This document shows, one piece after another, positions 34,165 to 41,816 of a DNA stretch of 53,877 nt. The translations under genes and the position numbers were made by a program. The DNA lies in NCBI GenBank assembly GCA_030697505.1, contig JAUYPX010000010.1, positions 1-53,877 on the forward strand. Direction: 5' to 3'. How positions within the stretch are numbered: position 1 is the first letter of the stretch; every line of letters starts with the position of its first letter. The DNA is from Nanobdellota archaeon. GTDB lineage: Archaea > Nanobdellota > Nanobdellia > Woesearchaeales > GW2011-AR9. The notes beneath the pieces are model-generated. The model ran no database searches. It worked only from the letters and a program-made list of their open reading frames with translations, and had not been told where the DNA came from.

Positions 34165-34676
34165 CTGGTTTTGGTACAGGTGCAAGTGGTTCTAGCGGGA
34201 TTGTTTTTACTTATTATAATGGTCAACTAGAGTTTGGCCGTTATTCTACTACTGGTGCTGGTCTTTTCACACCAACAGCATCTGGTTCTGGAGAAGGAGG
34301 CATAGCCCCTTTTGTTAACAGCTTGGAAGAATTTGAAGGAGCATCATTTGATGTTAATGCAGATTATGGAGAGGGAGCTACTCTTGGTTTAGGAGCTAGT
34401 CTCCCTTATAACGAGAAAACAAATAGTTTAGACCTTAAAAAATCTTCATTTGAAGTGACAGGTTCAATAGCAGACGCAAACCCTCCTATTTTACTAGCAT
34501 CGGCTGCAATAACTGCTAGTACAACAAAAGTAACACCTTTATTTAAACTAAATTTTAATCCTAAACTTATGACTCTTGGAAATAATAATCAGGCACATAA
34601 AAAAGAAGCTCCAAAAACAGAACAAAAACAATCAATATTTAAGACTATATTAAAAAAAATAACTGGGAAAAAATGA
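33945..34676 (+). CDS. Chimeric secreted RHS: signal peptide and one YD repeat fused directly to tip B
   Basis: 243 aa. Residues 1-75 (signal peptide CLLFALFSFSLAVA, then YDNVNRVASKTSPTETVTYG) match the start of the 729-aa YD protein at 35058. From about residue 80 the protein jumps straight into a Gly-rich tip (GIVFTYYNGQLEFGRYSTTG) that resembles tip A: aligned features are F-x-x-Y, G-Q-x-x-F-G, the later GLGASLPYNE, and a Lys-rich end. The RHS core, shell and DPxG site are missing. This looks like a deletion or recombination product, yet it keeps a good ribosome site (GGAGGTGATAA) and could be secreted. Confidence 0.75.
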   Translation: MKKSSMSAKRMFAVCLLFALFSFSLAVATTNELTYDSNANNITLTYDNVNRVASKTSPTETVTYGYDQIFQGTAGFGTGASGSSGIVFTYYNGQLEFGRYSTTGAGLFTPTASGSGEGGIAPFVNSLEEFEGASFDVNADYGEGATLGLGASLPYNEKTNSLDLKKSSFEVTGSIADANPPILLASAAITASTTKVTPLFKLNFNPKLMTLGNNNQAHKKEAPKTEQKQSIFKTILKKITGKK

Positions 34677-34686
34677 GGTGGAAATT

Positions 34687-35007
34687 ATGGCATTAAGCAT
34701 AAAGATGGAAATAATATTAGTTACAATAGGTTTATTATCTTTTTTAACTGGTTTTGTTAACCATTTTCTTCATATGCGCTACTTGAAAAAGCATAAACCA
34801 ACGATTTATAATTCGCTAGAAAATAAAAAGTCTCTGATTAAATTACCGATTTTTATGAATCTTGATTTAAAGAAATGGTGGAAATATAATTTTAATTTTA
34901 TGAATGAAAAAGAAAAAAGAATAAAGCTGCACAAGATAATTTACATTATTTCATTATTTATTTTTATGGCAGCACTAATAGTTTTACTGATGAATCCTGT
35001 AGAATAG
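34687..35007 (+). CDS. Two-helix membrane protein, candidate immunity B
   Basis: 106 aa from the ATG at 34687, which has GAGGTGG at 34675-34681; a GTG at 34678 overlaps that site. An N-terminal helix (IILVTIGLLSFLTGFVNHFL) is followed by YLKKHKPTIYNSL, a W-rich middle (KKWWKYNFNF) and a C-terminal helix (YIISLFIFMAALIVLLM). The order and spacing mirror candidate immunity A, only shorter. It starts 10 bp after the tip B gene. Confidence 0.65.
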   Translation: MALSIKMEIILVTIGLLSFLTGFVNHFLHMRYLKKHKPTIYNSLENKKSLIKLPIFMNLDLKKWWKYNFNFMNEKEKRIKLHKIIYIISLFIFMAALIVLLMNPVE

Positions 35008-35026
35008 ACTTAAAATTTGCAAAAAA

Positions 35027-35280
35027 TCACAGTCTGCCTGTGGGAGGTGATAAAAACATGAAAAAATCCAGTTTGGGTGCGAAGAGGATGTTTGTCTTTT
35101 GCCTACTTTTCGCACTCTTTTCCTTTTCACTAGCAGTGGCTGTTACCACCAACGATCTTAGCTACGACTCAGCTGCTAACAACATCACCTTAACTTACGA
35201 CAACGTAAACCGAGTTGCATCTAAAACTTCTCCCACAGAAACAGTTACTTATGGTTATGATCAAGATTTGCAAGGTACAG
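35027..35280 (+). repeat. Direct repeat copy 2 of the RHS leader
   Basis: Second copy of the repeat at 33915-34164; the two diverge after the GATCAAG/CAAGGTACAG region, where one enters tip B and the other continues through YD repeats. Confidence 0.8.
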
Positions 35281-37247
35281 TTTCTAATGTCACATCTAAT
35301 AATATTCAAGTTAGATATGAATACGATGATAAATTACGAGTAACTAAAGAAATACGAATTATCGACAATATCCAGTTTGTCAAAGAATACATCTATGACT
35401 CAGCTAATCGAGTTATCTCTGCGGAAGTATCGGGAACAGATATCGATTTCATCTTCAACAAACAAGGCAAAGTAAAACAGATCCCTGGATATATTTCCGA
35501 TTCACACTACAATCCCTTTGGCTCAATGCTGAATAGAACGTATAATAATAACTTAGTGCAGACATTCACATATAATTCTACTAATAATCGATTGCACGCC
35601 ATTAGCATTCCATCCGTGCAGAACTTAGCATACACTTATGATAGTGTTGGAAACATCTTGACTATCAACGATGCAGTCAATAACAGATTGCATAACATGA
35701 GCTATGATTCATTAGATAGAATGACTAAAGCTGTTATCGGTACCGATAGATTTGCGTATTCCTACAATTCCATCGGCAACATTATGAAACTAGTAAAGAA
35801 TAATGATACCAAGCACTTTGTGTATAACGGAAGTCAAACCCACGCACCATCAAAAGTTATAGAAGGTTCTGCTGGAGCTGAAATTTATCATGTTAATGAA
35901 ACATCAAACACGAAGAACAAAACGATTCAATTCTTCCTTGTTAATGACAAAGATTCTACCTTGACTGGTGTCAATTGGACAGTTACTTTCGGTGACGGCG
36001 GAACAACTTCAGGAAGTGGAATAACACTTGGACCTGACAGTTCTACATTGATTACGACCAGTCGCACTTACGGTGTGGGTGGGAAATATCCAATAACAAT
36101 TACAGCTCAATCCGCAAATATCAGCGATGTTGAGGTTAAAAACATAAGATTCGGATCACGAGCAGCAAATTTGCGGAAAACTGCAAATGTTGCTGCGAAT
36201 TATACGTTTGAATTCGAAATCAGAAACGACATCAATGATACGATTAACAATATTGCCTGGAATTGTACGAATAATATCTTATCTTCAGCAAACTTTAGCT
36301 TAGCTGGAAATCAAACGCAGTATGTGTATCCGCAGATTAACTTTACCTCGCCTGGAATGAAAAATGTGACCTGTACTGTTATCTCTTCAGAAGGGATAGA
36401 ATCCAAAGAAATAGAAATAGAGGTGCTCGGTCTGGATGCTATCAACTACGACGTGTTGGCCGAGAATACCAGCAACAAAGTAATTGCCTTTACTGCGAAG
36501 AATAATTATTGGAACTCAACTACTAATATTTCCGTCACCAGTGATTCTGCTTTCTTCAGCAAGAATGCGTATATTGGTAAAGATGACTTTGTGATGGTGA
36601 TCAGTGAAGTGGAATATAGTTCCGATGGGGCGAAAACCTATACGATAACTCTGGATGCTGGCGGAAGCAATACAAAAACGAAATCTGTGACCAGAAAATT
36701 AGAAGGCGTGGCGATTGAGAATTATACTCGCTTTGATAACGGCGTACAACAACATTACACCTTCTACCTCAGGAACAAATGGAAATCAGGTAATATTACC
36801 TGGAACATGAGTGATCCATCTACCTCTGCAATAACTACAGTTGCATACAATCAGACCTTGAAAGTAGAAGTGGATTACAATTATACCACTCAAGGCATGA
36901 AGAAGGTGGTCTTGACCGCGCAAATAAGTTCCTTTATGGATAAAGTTACAGATAATTTTGAGATACGACCATTAAAGATTGACAAGCTAAATACACTCGC
37001 AGAAGGATTAGGTACTTCAGTGACGGAATTGGTTGTGAGAAATAATTTGAATCAAACTCAGTACTTCAGCTGGATATTTAATAGCGGAACACAGAACTTA
37101 ACTTCGTCTCAAATATTGAATTTGACTACCAACAATATCTTTGTCTATATCGCTTCGAATTACTCGACAGCTGGAGTGTATAAAACGAATGTAATGATCA
37201 ATTCATCGACATATAGAGATAATCAAACGGGAGTGATCGTCACATGA
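35058..37247 (+). CDS. Secreted YD-repeat protein with C-terminal Ig-like repeats
   Basis: 729 aa from ATG 35058, preceded by GGAGGTGATAA. A signal peptide is followed by about 240 residues of YD repeats (YEYDDKLRVTKEI, YTYDSVGNILTI, YSYNSIGNIMKLV). Then come about five Ig/CARDB-like repeats of 80-90 residues; the first holds VNWTVTFGDGG, PKD-like. Sequons are frequent. It lacks the RHS core and tip; these are on the next gene, which overlaps by 4 bp and has its own signal peptide. The two may form a split RHS toxin in which this part is the carrier or surface anchor. No transmembrane segment at the C terminus. Confidence 0.75.
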   Translation: MKKSSLGAKRMFVFCLLFALFSFSLAVAVTTNDLSYDSAANNITLTYDNVNRVASKTSPTETVTYGYDQDLQGTVSNVTSNNIQVRYEYDDKLRVTKEIRIIDNIQFVKEYIYDSANRVISAEVSGTDIDFIFNKQGKVKQIPGYISDSHYNPFGSMLNRTYNNNLVQTFTYNSTNNRLHAISIPSVQNLAYTYDSVGNILTINDAVNNRLHNMSYDSLDRMTKAVIGTDRFAYSYNSIGNIMKLVKNNDTKHFVYNGSQTHAPSKVIEGSAGAEIYHVNETSNTKNKTIQFFLVNDKDSTLTGVNWTVTFGDGGTTSGSGITLGPDSSTLITTSRTYGVGGKYPITITAQSANISDVEVKNIRFGSRAANLRKTANVAANYTFEFEIRNDINDTINNIAWNCTNNILSSANFSLAGNQTQYVYPQINFTSPGMKNVTCTVISSEGIESKEIEIEVLGLDAINYDVLAENTSNKVIAFTAKNNYWNSTTNISVTSDSAFFSKNAYIGKDDFVMVISEVEYSSDGAKTYTITLDAGGSNTKTKSVTRKLEGVAIENYTRFDNGVQQHYTFYLRNKWKSGNITWNMSDPSTSAITTVAYNQTLKVEVDYNYTTQGMKKVVLTAQISSFMDKVTDNFEIRPLKIDKLNTLAEGLGTSVTELVVRNNLNQTQYFSWIFNSGTQNLTSSQILNLTTNNIFVYIASNYSTAGVYKTNVMINSSTYRDNQTGVIVT

Positions 37248-38536
37248 TTTCCAGATTGAGAGTAATTGGGATTTTTATGGCGATGTTAATCATGATGATA
37301 CCCATAGTTCATGCGACAGAATTAAATTTAGTGTATGATGCAAATGGTAATTTGATTTCTGGCGACGGAAAATTTAGAGAATTTAATTCATTAAACCAAT
37401 TGGTCAGGATTAGAGATAATACTAACGTTACGATATTAGAAGAATATGTTCACGATCCTATTCAAGAAAAAATATTGGTGAAGCGAATTTATAATTCATC
37501 TGCTCAGGTTGCGGAAACAGTCTATTATGTTGACGAGAATTTTGTCAGAGTGGTTAATAGTACTGGTTCTTACGATTTCACCTATGTTAAGCATGAAGGA
37601 CAATTGGTTGCACAATTAAATCCTGGCGGTTCTAAATATTTTATGCATGCTGATCATGAAGGCAGTACAAGTGTGGTGACGAATAGTTCTGCTGGTGTGG
37701 TTGAGAATACTCTTTATTCACCGCATGGTGAGATACTTTCTGGTGGAAGTGTATCAAGATTTGACAGCGAGGGTAAGGAATACTCTTCAGTAACAGGGGA
37801 TACAGATTTCAACTTTAGGAAAATGAATCCTAGCTGGGGATTGTTCTTGCAGCCCGATACGCTGATAAAAAAGGCGTATAATCCTCAAAATTTAAATCGT
37901 TACTCTTTTGAGGAGAACAGTCCTTACGGAAGAACTGATCCGGATGGACATGCTTGGCAATTTGTAGTAGCAGGAATAATCGGTGCTGGTTGGAATATTT
38001 ACAATTATCATGCTTCTCATGAAGTTCACACTACTAAGGGTTATATTGGTTACGGATCGGCTGGTGCTGTGGCTGGAGCATCTAGTCTTACTGGTCCAGA
38101 GGGCGCAGCAGGCGGCGGAGTAGTTGCTACTGGCATAGAACGTTATGTTGATGACAAAGAACTTTTCAGCAAAGAAGCATTTATTGAATACGGAACTTCT
38201 GCAGCTATTTCTGGTGCAACATTTGGTCTCGGGAAATTTCTTCCTCAAGCTAAAACGTGGTTGATTAAATCTCCTTCTAGTTATCTTACTACTAAAACTG
38301 GGGGAACATTCATAACAAATCAAATAGTTGAAAATATAGTTAATTCAGTATTAAACTCTGTTGTTCAAACAGTAAGTCAAGGTCAATCAGGCGGCGGTTC
38401 TTCCCGTTCTGTATTTAGTGGTAGTAGTAGCGGAAGTAGTGGTCAAATATCCAGTTTAGTACAAGCTTCTATGAATGCACCTAACCAGACTGCAGGTAGT
38501 ATTATAAAGGCATGGCGCGCTCAGCAAAAAAAATAA
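37244..38536 (+). CDS. Secreted short RHS protein with core and tip C
   Basis: 430 aa. A signal peptide (VIGIFMAMLIMMIPIVHA) leads into a few YD-type strands (LVYDANGNLISGDGKFREF) and the RHS core (KYFMHADHEGSTSVVTNSS, NPSWGLFLQPDTLI, NPQNLNRYSF), ending NSPYGRTDPDGH. Tip C (about 236-430) begins with a hydrophobic Gly/Ala-rich pore- or membrane-like part (FVVAGIIGAGWNIYNY, GYGSAGAVAGASSL) and ends in a Ser/Gly linker with AGSIIKAWRAQQKK. A decayed copy of this C-terminal end lies at 44822-44965. Its core DNA shares a 60-bp identical stretch with the next cassette. The gene is coupled to the YD carrier upstream and a candidate immunity gene downstream. Confidence 0.8.
   Translation: MISRLRVIGIFMAMLIMMIPIVHATELNLVYDANGNLISGDGKFREFNSLNQLVRIRDNTNVTILEEYVHDPIQEKILVKRIYNSSAQVAETVYYVDENFVRVVNSTGSYDFTYVKHEGQLVAQLNPGGSKYFMHADHEGSTSVVTNSSAGVVENTLYSPHGEILSGGSVSRFDSEGKEYSSVTGDTDFNFRKMNPSWGLFLQPDTLIKKAYNPQNLNRYSFEENSPYGRTDPDGHAWQFVVAGIIGAGWNIYNYHASHEVHTTKGYIGYGSAGAVAGASSLTGPEGAAGGGVVATGIERYVDDKELFSKEAFIEYGTSAAISGATFGLGKFLPQAKTWLIKSPSSYLTTKTGGTFITNQIVENIVNSVLNSVVQTVSQGQSGGGSSRSVFSGSSSGSSGQISSLVQASMNAPNQTAGSIIKAWRAQQKK
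37589..37648 (+). repeat. 60-bp identical RHS-core tract, copy 1
   Basis: Identical base for base to 39167-39226, in the core region before the tip. Perfect identity in otherwise diverged cassettes points to recent recombination or gene conversion. Confidence 0.85.
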
Positions 38537-38561
38537 ACGTAGATAAGTGGAGGTAAAAAAT

Positions 38562-39035
38562 ATGGCCAAAGTTATTTGGAGAGACGTACATTGGTTTAGA
38601 ATTATTATTATTATTATTTGGAGTTTAATGTTCCTATTTTATATTGTGGGGATAATAAAGTATTTCACTTTTTCCAGTGATTACAATTCTCTTTTGATGC
38701 TTGGTTTAGGATTATTTTTCATTTACGGTTTTCTTGGTTTATTGTTACCAAGTACAACATTTATAACAACGGATGGAATCAGAATAGGTAATGTTCCTAA
38801 TGATGTTTATTCTACAGTTAGAATTAAACAAAAACCAACATTAATAGAATGGGATAGAATAAAAGAAATAAAAATTATTCGAAAAGAAGTAAGACATAAT
38901 TATATACTTGTTTTAAGAAATTTTTTAGTTTTGGTTACATCAGATAGAAAAAAATACCAAACTTTTTTAGCGAATCCAGAAGGCTTTAAAGAGAAACTTA
39001 AGAAATTAAATAAGTCTAATCTACTAAAAAAATGA
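38562..39035 (+). CDS. Membrane protein with PH-like C-terminal domain, candidate immunity C
   Basis: 157 aa from ATG 38562 with GGAGGT upstream. Two helices (IIIIIIWSLMFLFYIVGII and MLGLGLFFIYGFLGLLL) are followed by a soluble part (TTFITTDGIRIGN, LIEWDRIKEIKIIRKE, LVTSDRKKYQTFL) that fits a bacterial PH-like (bPH2) domain. AT-rich. It follows tip C by 25 bp. The immunity role is inferred from position; the family call is moderate. Confidence 0.55.
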   Translation: MAKVIWRDVHWFRIIIIIIWSLMFLFYIVGIIKYFTFSSDYNSLLMLGLGLFFIYGFLGLLLPSTTFITTDGIRIGNVPNDVYSTVRIKQKPTLIEWDRIKEIKIIRKEVRHNYILVLRNFLVLVTSDRKKYQTFLANPEGFKEKLKKLNKSNLLKK

Positions 39036-39097
39036 AAAATTATGAATAAAAAAGAAGTTTAGAAAATAATATATATTTTAACCGAGTTGCAGAGACA

Positions 39098-39988
39098 GTG
39101 TATTACGTTGATGAGAATTTTGTGCGGGTTGTGAATGTAACTGGAACGTATGATTTCACTTACGTGAAGCATGAAGGACAATTGGTTGCACAATTAAATC
39201 CTGGCGGTTCTAAATATTTTATGCATTCAGATCACGAAGGTTCTACTTCTGTGATTACAAATTCTACTGGTCAAGTAATTGAGAATACGACTTATAGTCC
39301 GCACGGAGAAATCTTAGGTGGTGGAAGTTTATCTCGTTTTGATAGCGAAGGGAAAGAGTTTTCATCTGTTACAGGAGATACGGACTTCCATTTTAGGAAA
39401 ATGAATCCTAGTTGGGGATTGTTCTTGCAACCCGATACGCTAATCCCTAATGTGTACGACCCTCAATCGTTGAATAGATATATGTTCGAGAGGGGGAATC
39501 CGTATAAGAATGTTGATAAGGACGGACATGTTGGAATGTTAGCTGCTTTAGGTGTGTTGGCAGTTGGAGTGGTTGTTCTTGCTTTTGCGATTACCTTTTT
39601 AGTCTCCGAACTTACAAGACCACTAGCTGTTGCAGCAATTAGTAAAGACATTAGAGATGAAAAAGAGTACAACAAATTGTATAAAGAAGCCAAACAGCTA
39701 AATCCTAATATTGAAGATGCTTATGTATCAACAGTAACTGGTACTGAAAGAAGATATAACATCAAAGAATTAGAAAAAATGAAAGAAGGAATTAGTCCAA
39801 AATATGTCAATATTCCTGGATACTCAAATCCGTATGATCAAATACAATCACCTAATGGTTTTGGAAAACCAGCGACAAGTGTATCAGGATCAGCATATGG
39901 ATCATCTGATCGAAATGTAAGAAGAACAACCGGCCAAGCTGCAGCAGCAGCCAGGAGAGCAGCTGAAAGCGCAAGAAGTAAGAAATGA
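39098..39988 (+). CDS. Headless RHS core-tip cassette (tip D)
   Basis: 296 aa from a GTG, but RHS similarity extends upstream to about 39083 (codons reading N-R-V-A-E-T) with no start codon or signal peptide, so it is a displaced 3' fragment. The core (KYFMHSDHEGSTSVITNS, NPSWGLFLQPDTLIPNVYD) is very close to the tip C gene. The release-site region reads NPYKNVDKDGH, with Lys replacing the Pro of DPDG. Tip D has a membrane helix (LGVLAVGVVVLAFAITFLV), then a charged soluble part ending in an Ala/Arg-rich tail. Probably silent unless recombined into an expressed RHS gene. Confidence 0.65.
   Translation: MYYVDENFVRVVNVTGTYDFTYVKHEGQLVAQLNPGGSKYFMHSDHEGSTSVITNSTGQVIENTTYSPHGEILGGGSLSRFDSEGKEFSSVTGDTDFHFRKMNPSWGLFLQPDTLIPNVYDPQSLNRYMFERGNPYKNVDKDGHVGMLAALGVLAVGVVVLAFAITFLVSELTRPLAVAAISKDIRDEKEYNKLYKEAKQLNPNIEDAYVSTVTGTERRYNIKELEKMKEGISPKYVNIPGYSNPYDQIQSPNGFGKPATSVSGSAYGSSDRNVRRTTGQAAAAARRAAESARSKK
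39167..39226 (+). repeat. 60-bp identical RHS-core tract, copy 2
   Basis: Partner of the tract at 37589-37648, in the headless tip D cassette. Confidence 0.85.
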
Positions 39989-39995
39989 GAGAATA

Positions 39996-40003
39996 TTTAT
40001 AAA
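39996..40003 (+). promoter_or_regulatory. TATA box for candidate immunity D
   Basis: TTTATAAA lies 22-29 nt before the ATG at 40025, indicating leaderless transcription of the small membrane-protein gene independent of the headless cassette before it. Confidence 0.55.
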
Positions 40004-40024
40004 GCTGGCAAAAATAGTTTTATA

Positions 40025-40435
40025 ATGCAAAAGATGTTGAGTTGGATAAAAAGGAATAATGAAAATATTAAATCTAGCATTATCTGCTTATTTTTGAGTT
40101 TTGGTGTTTTGTTTATTGCTGGAAAGATAATAGAATCTATATTTATTCAAGGCCAAGCTTTTAATTGGTTTGGTTTTAACTCATTGAGTGTTCAGATGAG
40201 ATTTTGTTTACACAGTACGATGATAATATTCTCATCTACAGCACTCATAACTGGTTTTTTGATTGATATATCTCTTTTAAGAAAAAGGTTTTCTGTAGTT
40301 GCAAGAATGATATTTTGGTTATTTTTATTAGTTTCAATTCTTGTGAAAGTTATTGGACATTATAAAGGTTTAAATTCGGTTGGAGTTCTCGATGTAGAGA
40401 TTTTTCAAGAGATGAAGTTCTTACTATGCTACTAA
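40025..40435 (+). CDS. Membrane protein, candidate immunity D
   Basis: 136 aa, three membrane helices (SIICLFLSFGVLFIAGKII, TMIIFSSTALITGFLIDI, ARMIFWLFLLVSILVKVI). It has its own promoter. The C-terminal end (SVGVLDVEIFQEMKFLLCY) runs up to the point where the next RHS fragment begins, so its original 3' end may have been replaced by the insertion or recombination that placed that fragment. No family recognised. Confidence 0.5.
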   Translation: MQKMLSWIKRNNENIKSSIICLFLSFGVLFIAGKIIESIFIQGQAFNWFGFNSLSVQMRFCLHSTMIIFSSTALITGFLIDISLLRKRFSVVARMIFWLFLLVSILVKVIGHYKGLNSVGVLDVEIFQEMKFLLCY

Positions 40436-40445
40436 TTTCAGAAAG

Positions 40446-41111
40446 ATGAATCCAAGTTGGGAATTGTTTTTGCAACCAGATACTCTTATACCGAATGTGT
40501 ATGACCCCCAATCGTTGAATCGGTATATGTTTGAACGCGGAAACTCTTACAAATACGCTGATCCTGATGGACATTTTCTTATAGTTCTTGTTGCAATAGT
40601 GTTAGTAGCAATAGCGGTTACTAAACTTGGTATTTATGCAATCGATACCTATGGAACAGGAAAAACTCAAGAACAAAGAATCGATTATTTAGAAAACGCA
40701 GCAATAGGTGAAGTTACAGGTTTAGGATTAGGTGTAGCTGGGCAACAGGCGACAGGAGCACAAAAAGTGGTTTTAGATGCCGCATCTGATGCTAATGATC
40801 TTGGCGATGCAGTTAGACCTCTTTTAAGAGAGGAGGAGGAAAAAGAAGAAGAAAAGAAAGCTCCAAAGTTAAAGCTTGTTTATTACGTGGGTCAAAATGG
40901 AAAGGAGATACCTATGTTAGTTCCGGAAGGTACTACAAGATTAACAAGAAGTGGTAGTGGCGGTGGCAGAAGAAGCAATGTTGAAGTAGTATACATTAAG
41001 GACGATGGAACAGAAGTTTATGGTCTAACTGGAACAGAAGTTCCTGAAGGAGCATCTCCACCTCCTCCTAAGGAAGACAAAAAACCATCTAAAAAAGATA
41101 AAAAAGCTTAA
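40446..41111 (+). CDS. Headless RHS core-tip cassette (tip E)
   Basis: 221 aa from an internal Met in the core motif MNPSWELFLQPDTLIPNVYD. RHS similarity begins abruptly about 13 bp earlier (F-R-K). The core end reads GNSYKYADPDGH. Tip E starts with a membrane helix (FLIVLVAIVLVAIAVTKLG), then an acidic Glu/Lys linker, then a beta domain (KLVYYVGQNGKEIPMLVPEG, then VEVVYIKDDGTEVYGL) and a Pro/Lys-rich end. Tip F at 43768 has the same layout. No signal peptide or promoter is visible; probably a stored module. Confidence 0.6.
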   Translation: MNPSWELFLQPDTLIPNVYDPQSLNRYMFERGNSYKYADPDGHFLIVLVAIVLVAIAVTKLGIYAIDTYGTGKTQEQRIDYLENAAIGEVTGLGLGVAGQQATGAQKVVLDAASDANDLGDAVRPLLREEEEKEEEKKAPKLKLVYYVGQNGKEIPMLVPEGTTRLTRSGSGGGRRSNVEVVYIKDDGTEVYGLTGTEVPEGASPPPPKEDKKPSKKDKKA

Positions 41112-41136
41112 ATAAGCTAAATTAAATCAGATTAAG

Positions 41137-41544
41137 ATGAATAAAAAAATTAGAATGATTTTAAATCCTTTTATTTTTAGCGTAATTTATGTTTTTATTC
41201 TCATCTTTTCACAGGTTATTTTACAATTAATTTCCAAAACCATCGGCTCTTTCAGCCTTATACTATTTTTTCTGTTTACAGCAGTAATCTATTTGATTAC
41301 ATTGTGGTTGATGTTAAAAGTTACATTAACAGAGCATGGCAAGAAAGATGATAAATGGATACTAAGTATATATCTTGTTTTATTTGTCACAATAGAACTC
41401 TTTTTGATTAAAGCAGTTCCTTTAATTTTATTCGGAGAGCTGAGCTCTGCTAGATTGGTGGATAGTTTAGTAAGTATCAACAGCATAATCCCTATTCTAA
41501 TTTCTGTGACTTTTCCGTTCTTTTACAAGCGTAAGTCAGCATAA
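41137..41544 (+). CDS. Four-helix membrane protein, candidate immunity E
   Basis: 135 aa with four hydrophobic segments covering most of the chain (FIFSVIYVFILIFSQVILQL, FSLILFFLFTAVIYLITLW, WILSIYLVLFVTIELFLIKA, SIIPILISVTFPFF). TTAAATAA near 41109-41116 could be its TATA box for a leaderless start. It follows tip E by 25 bp, the usual immunity slot. Family unknown. Confidence 0.5.
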   Translation: MNKKIRMILNPFIFSVIYVFILIFSQVILQLISKTIGSFSLILFFLFTAVIYLITLWLMLKVTLTEHGKKDDKWILSIYLVLFVTIELFLIKAVPLILFGELSSARLVDSLVSINSIIPILISVTFPFFYKRKSA

Positions 41545-41816
41545 TCCCGTACTAGTCTGATACATAACCTCTATTCTATATATCTATTTTTCATTGAACT
41601 GGATCAATAAGCTTCTTTAATAACTTCTTCCCAAATTCCTAACGCCAGCAACAACTCCCCATACTACAATTCTTATCCAAACCTTTTATCCTTCTCTATT
41701 GCAATTACCTTTTATAACATTCATATTCAAGAATAACTTATGCACGTGACTGCGGGTGGGCGCATTATGCTCGATTATGATCCTGTGACAAGTTATTCCT
41801 AACGGAGGTAAACAAA
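41545..41816 (+). ncRNA. IS110 left-end non-coding region, possible bridge RNA
   Basis: About 270 bp without a gene between candidate immunity E and the IS110 transposase. IS110-group elements encode their bridge RNA in the non-coding end upstream of the transposase. A clear inverted repeat, GAATAACTT (41731-41739) with AAGTTATTC (41790-41798), encloses further short hairpins just before the GGAGGT ribosome site. The exact RNA ends and guide loops cannot be fixed by eye. Confidence 0.4.

Noticed and set aside
34678..34686. GTG start for candidate immunity B
   Set aside because: The GTG lies in the GAGGTGG ribosome site that serves the ATG at 34687.
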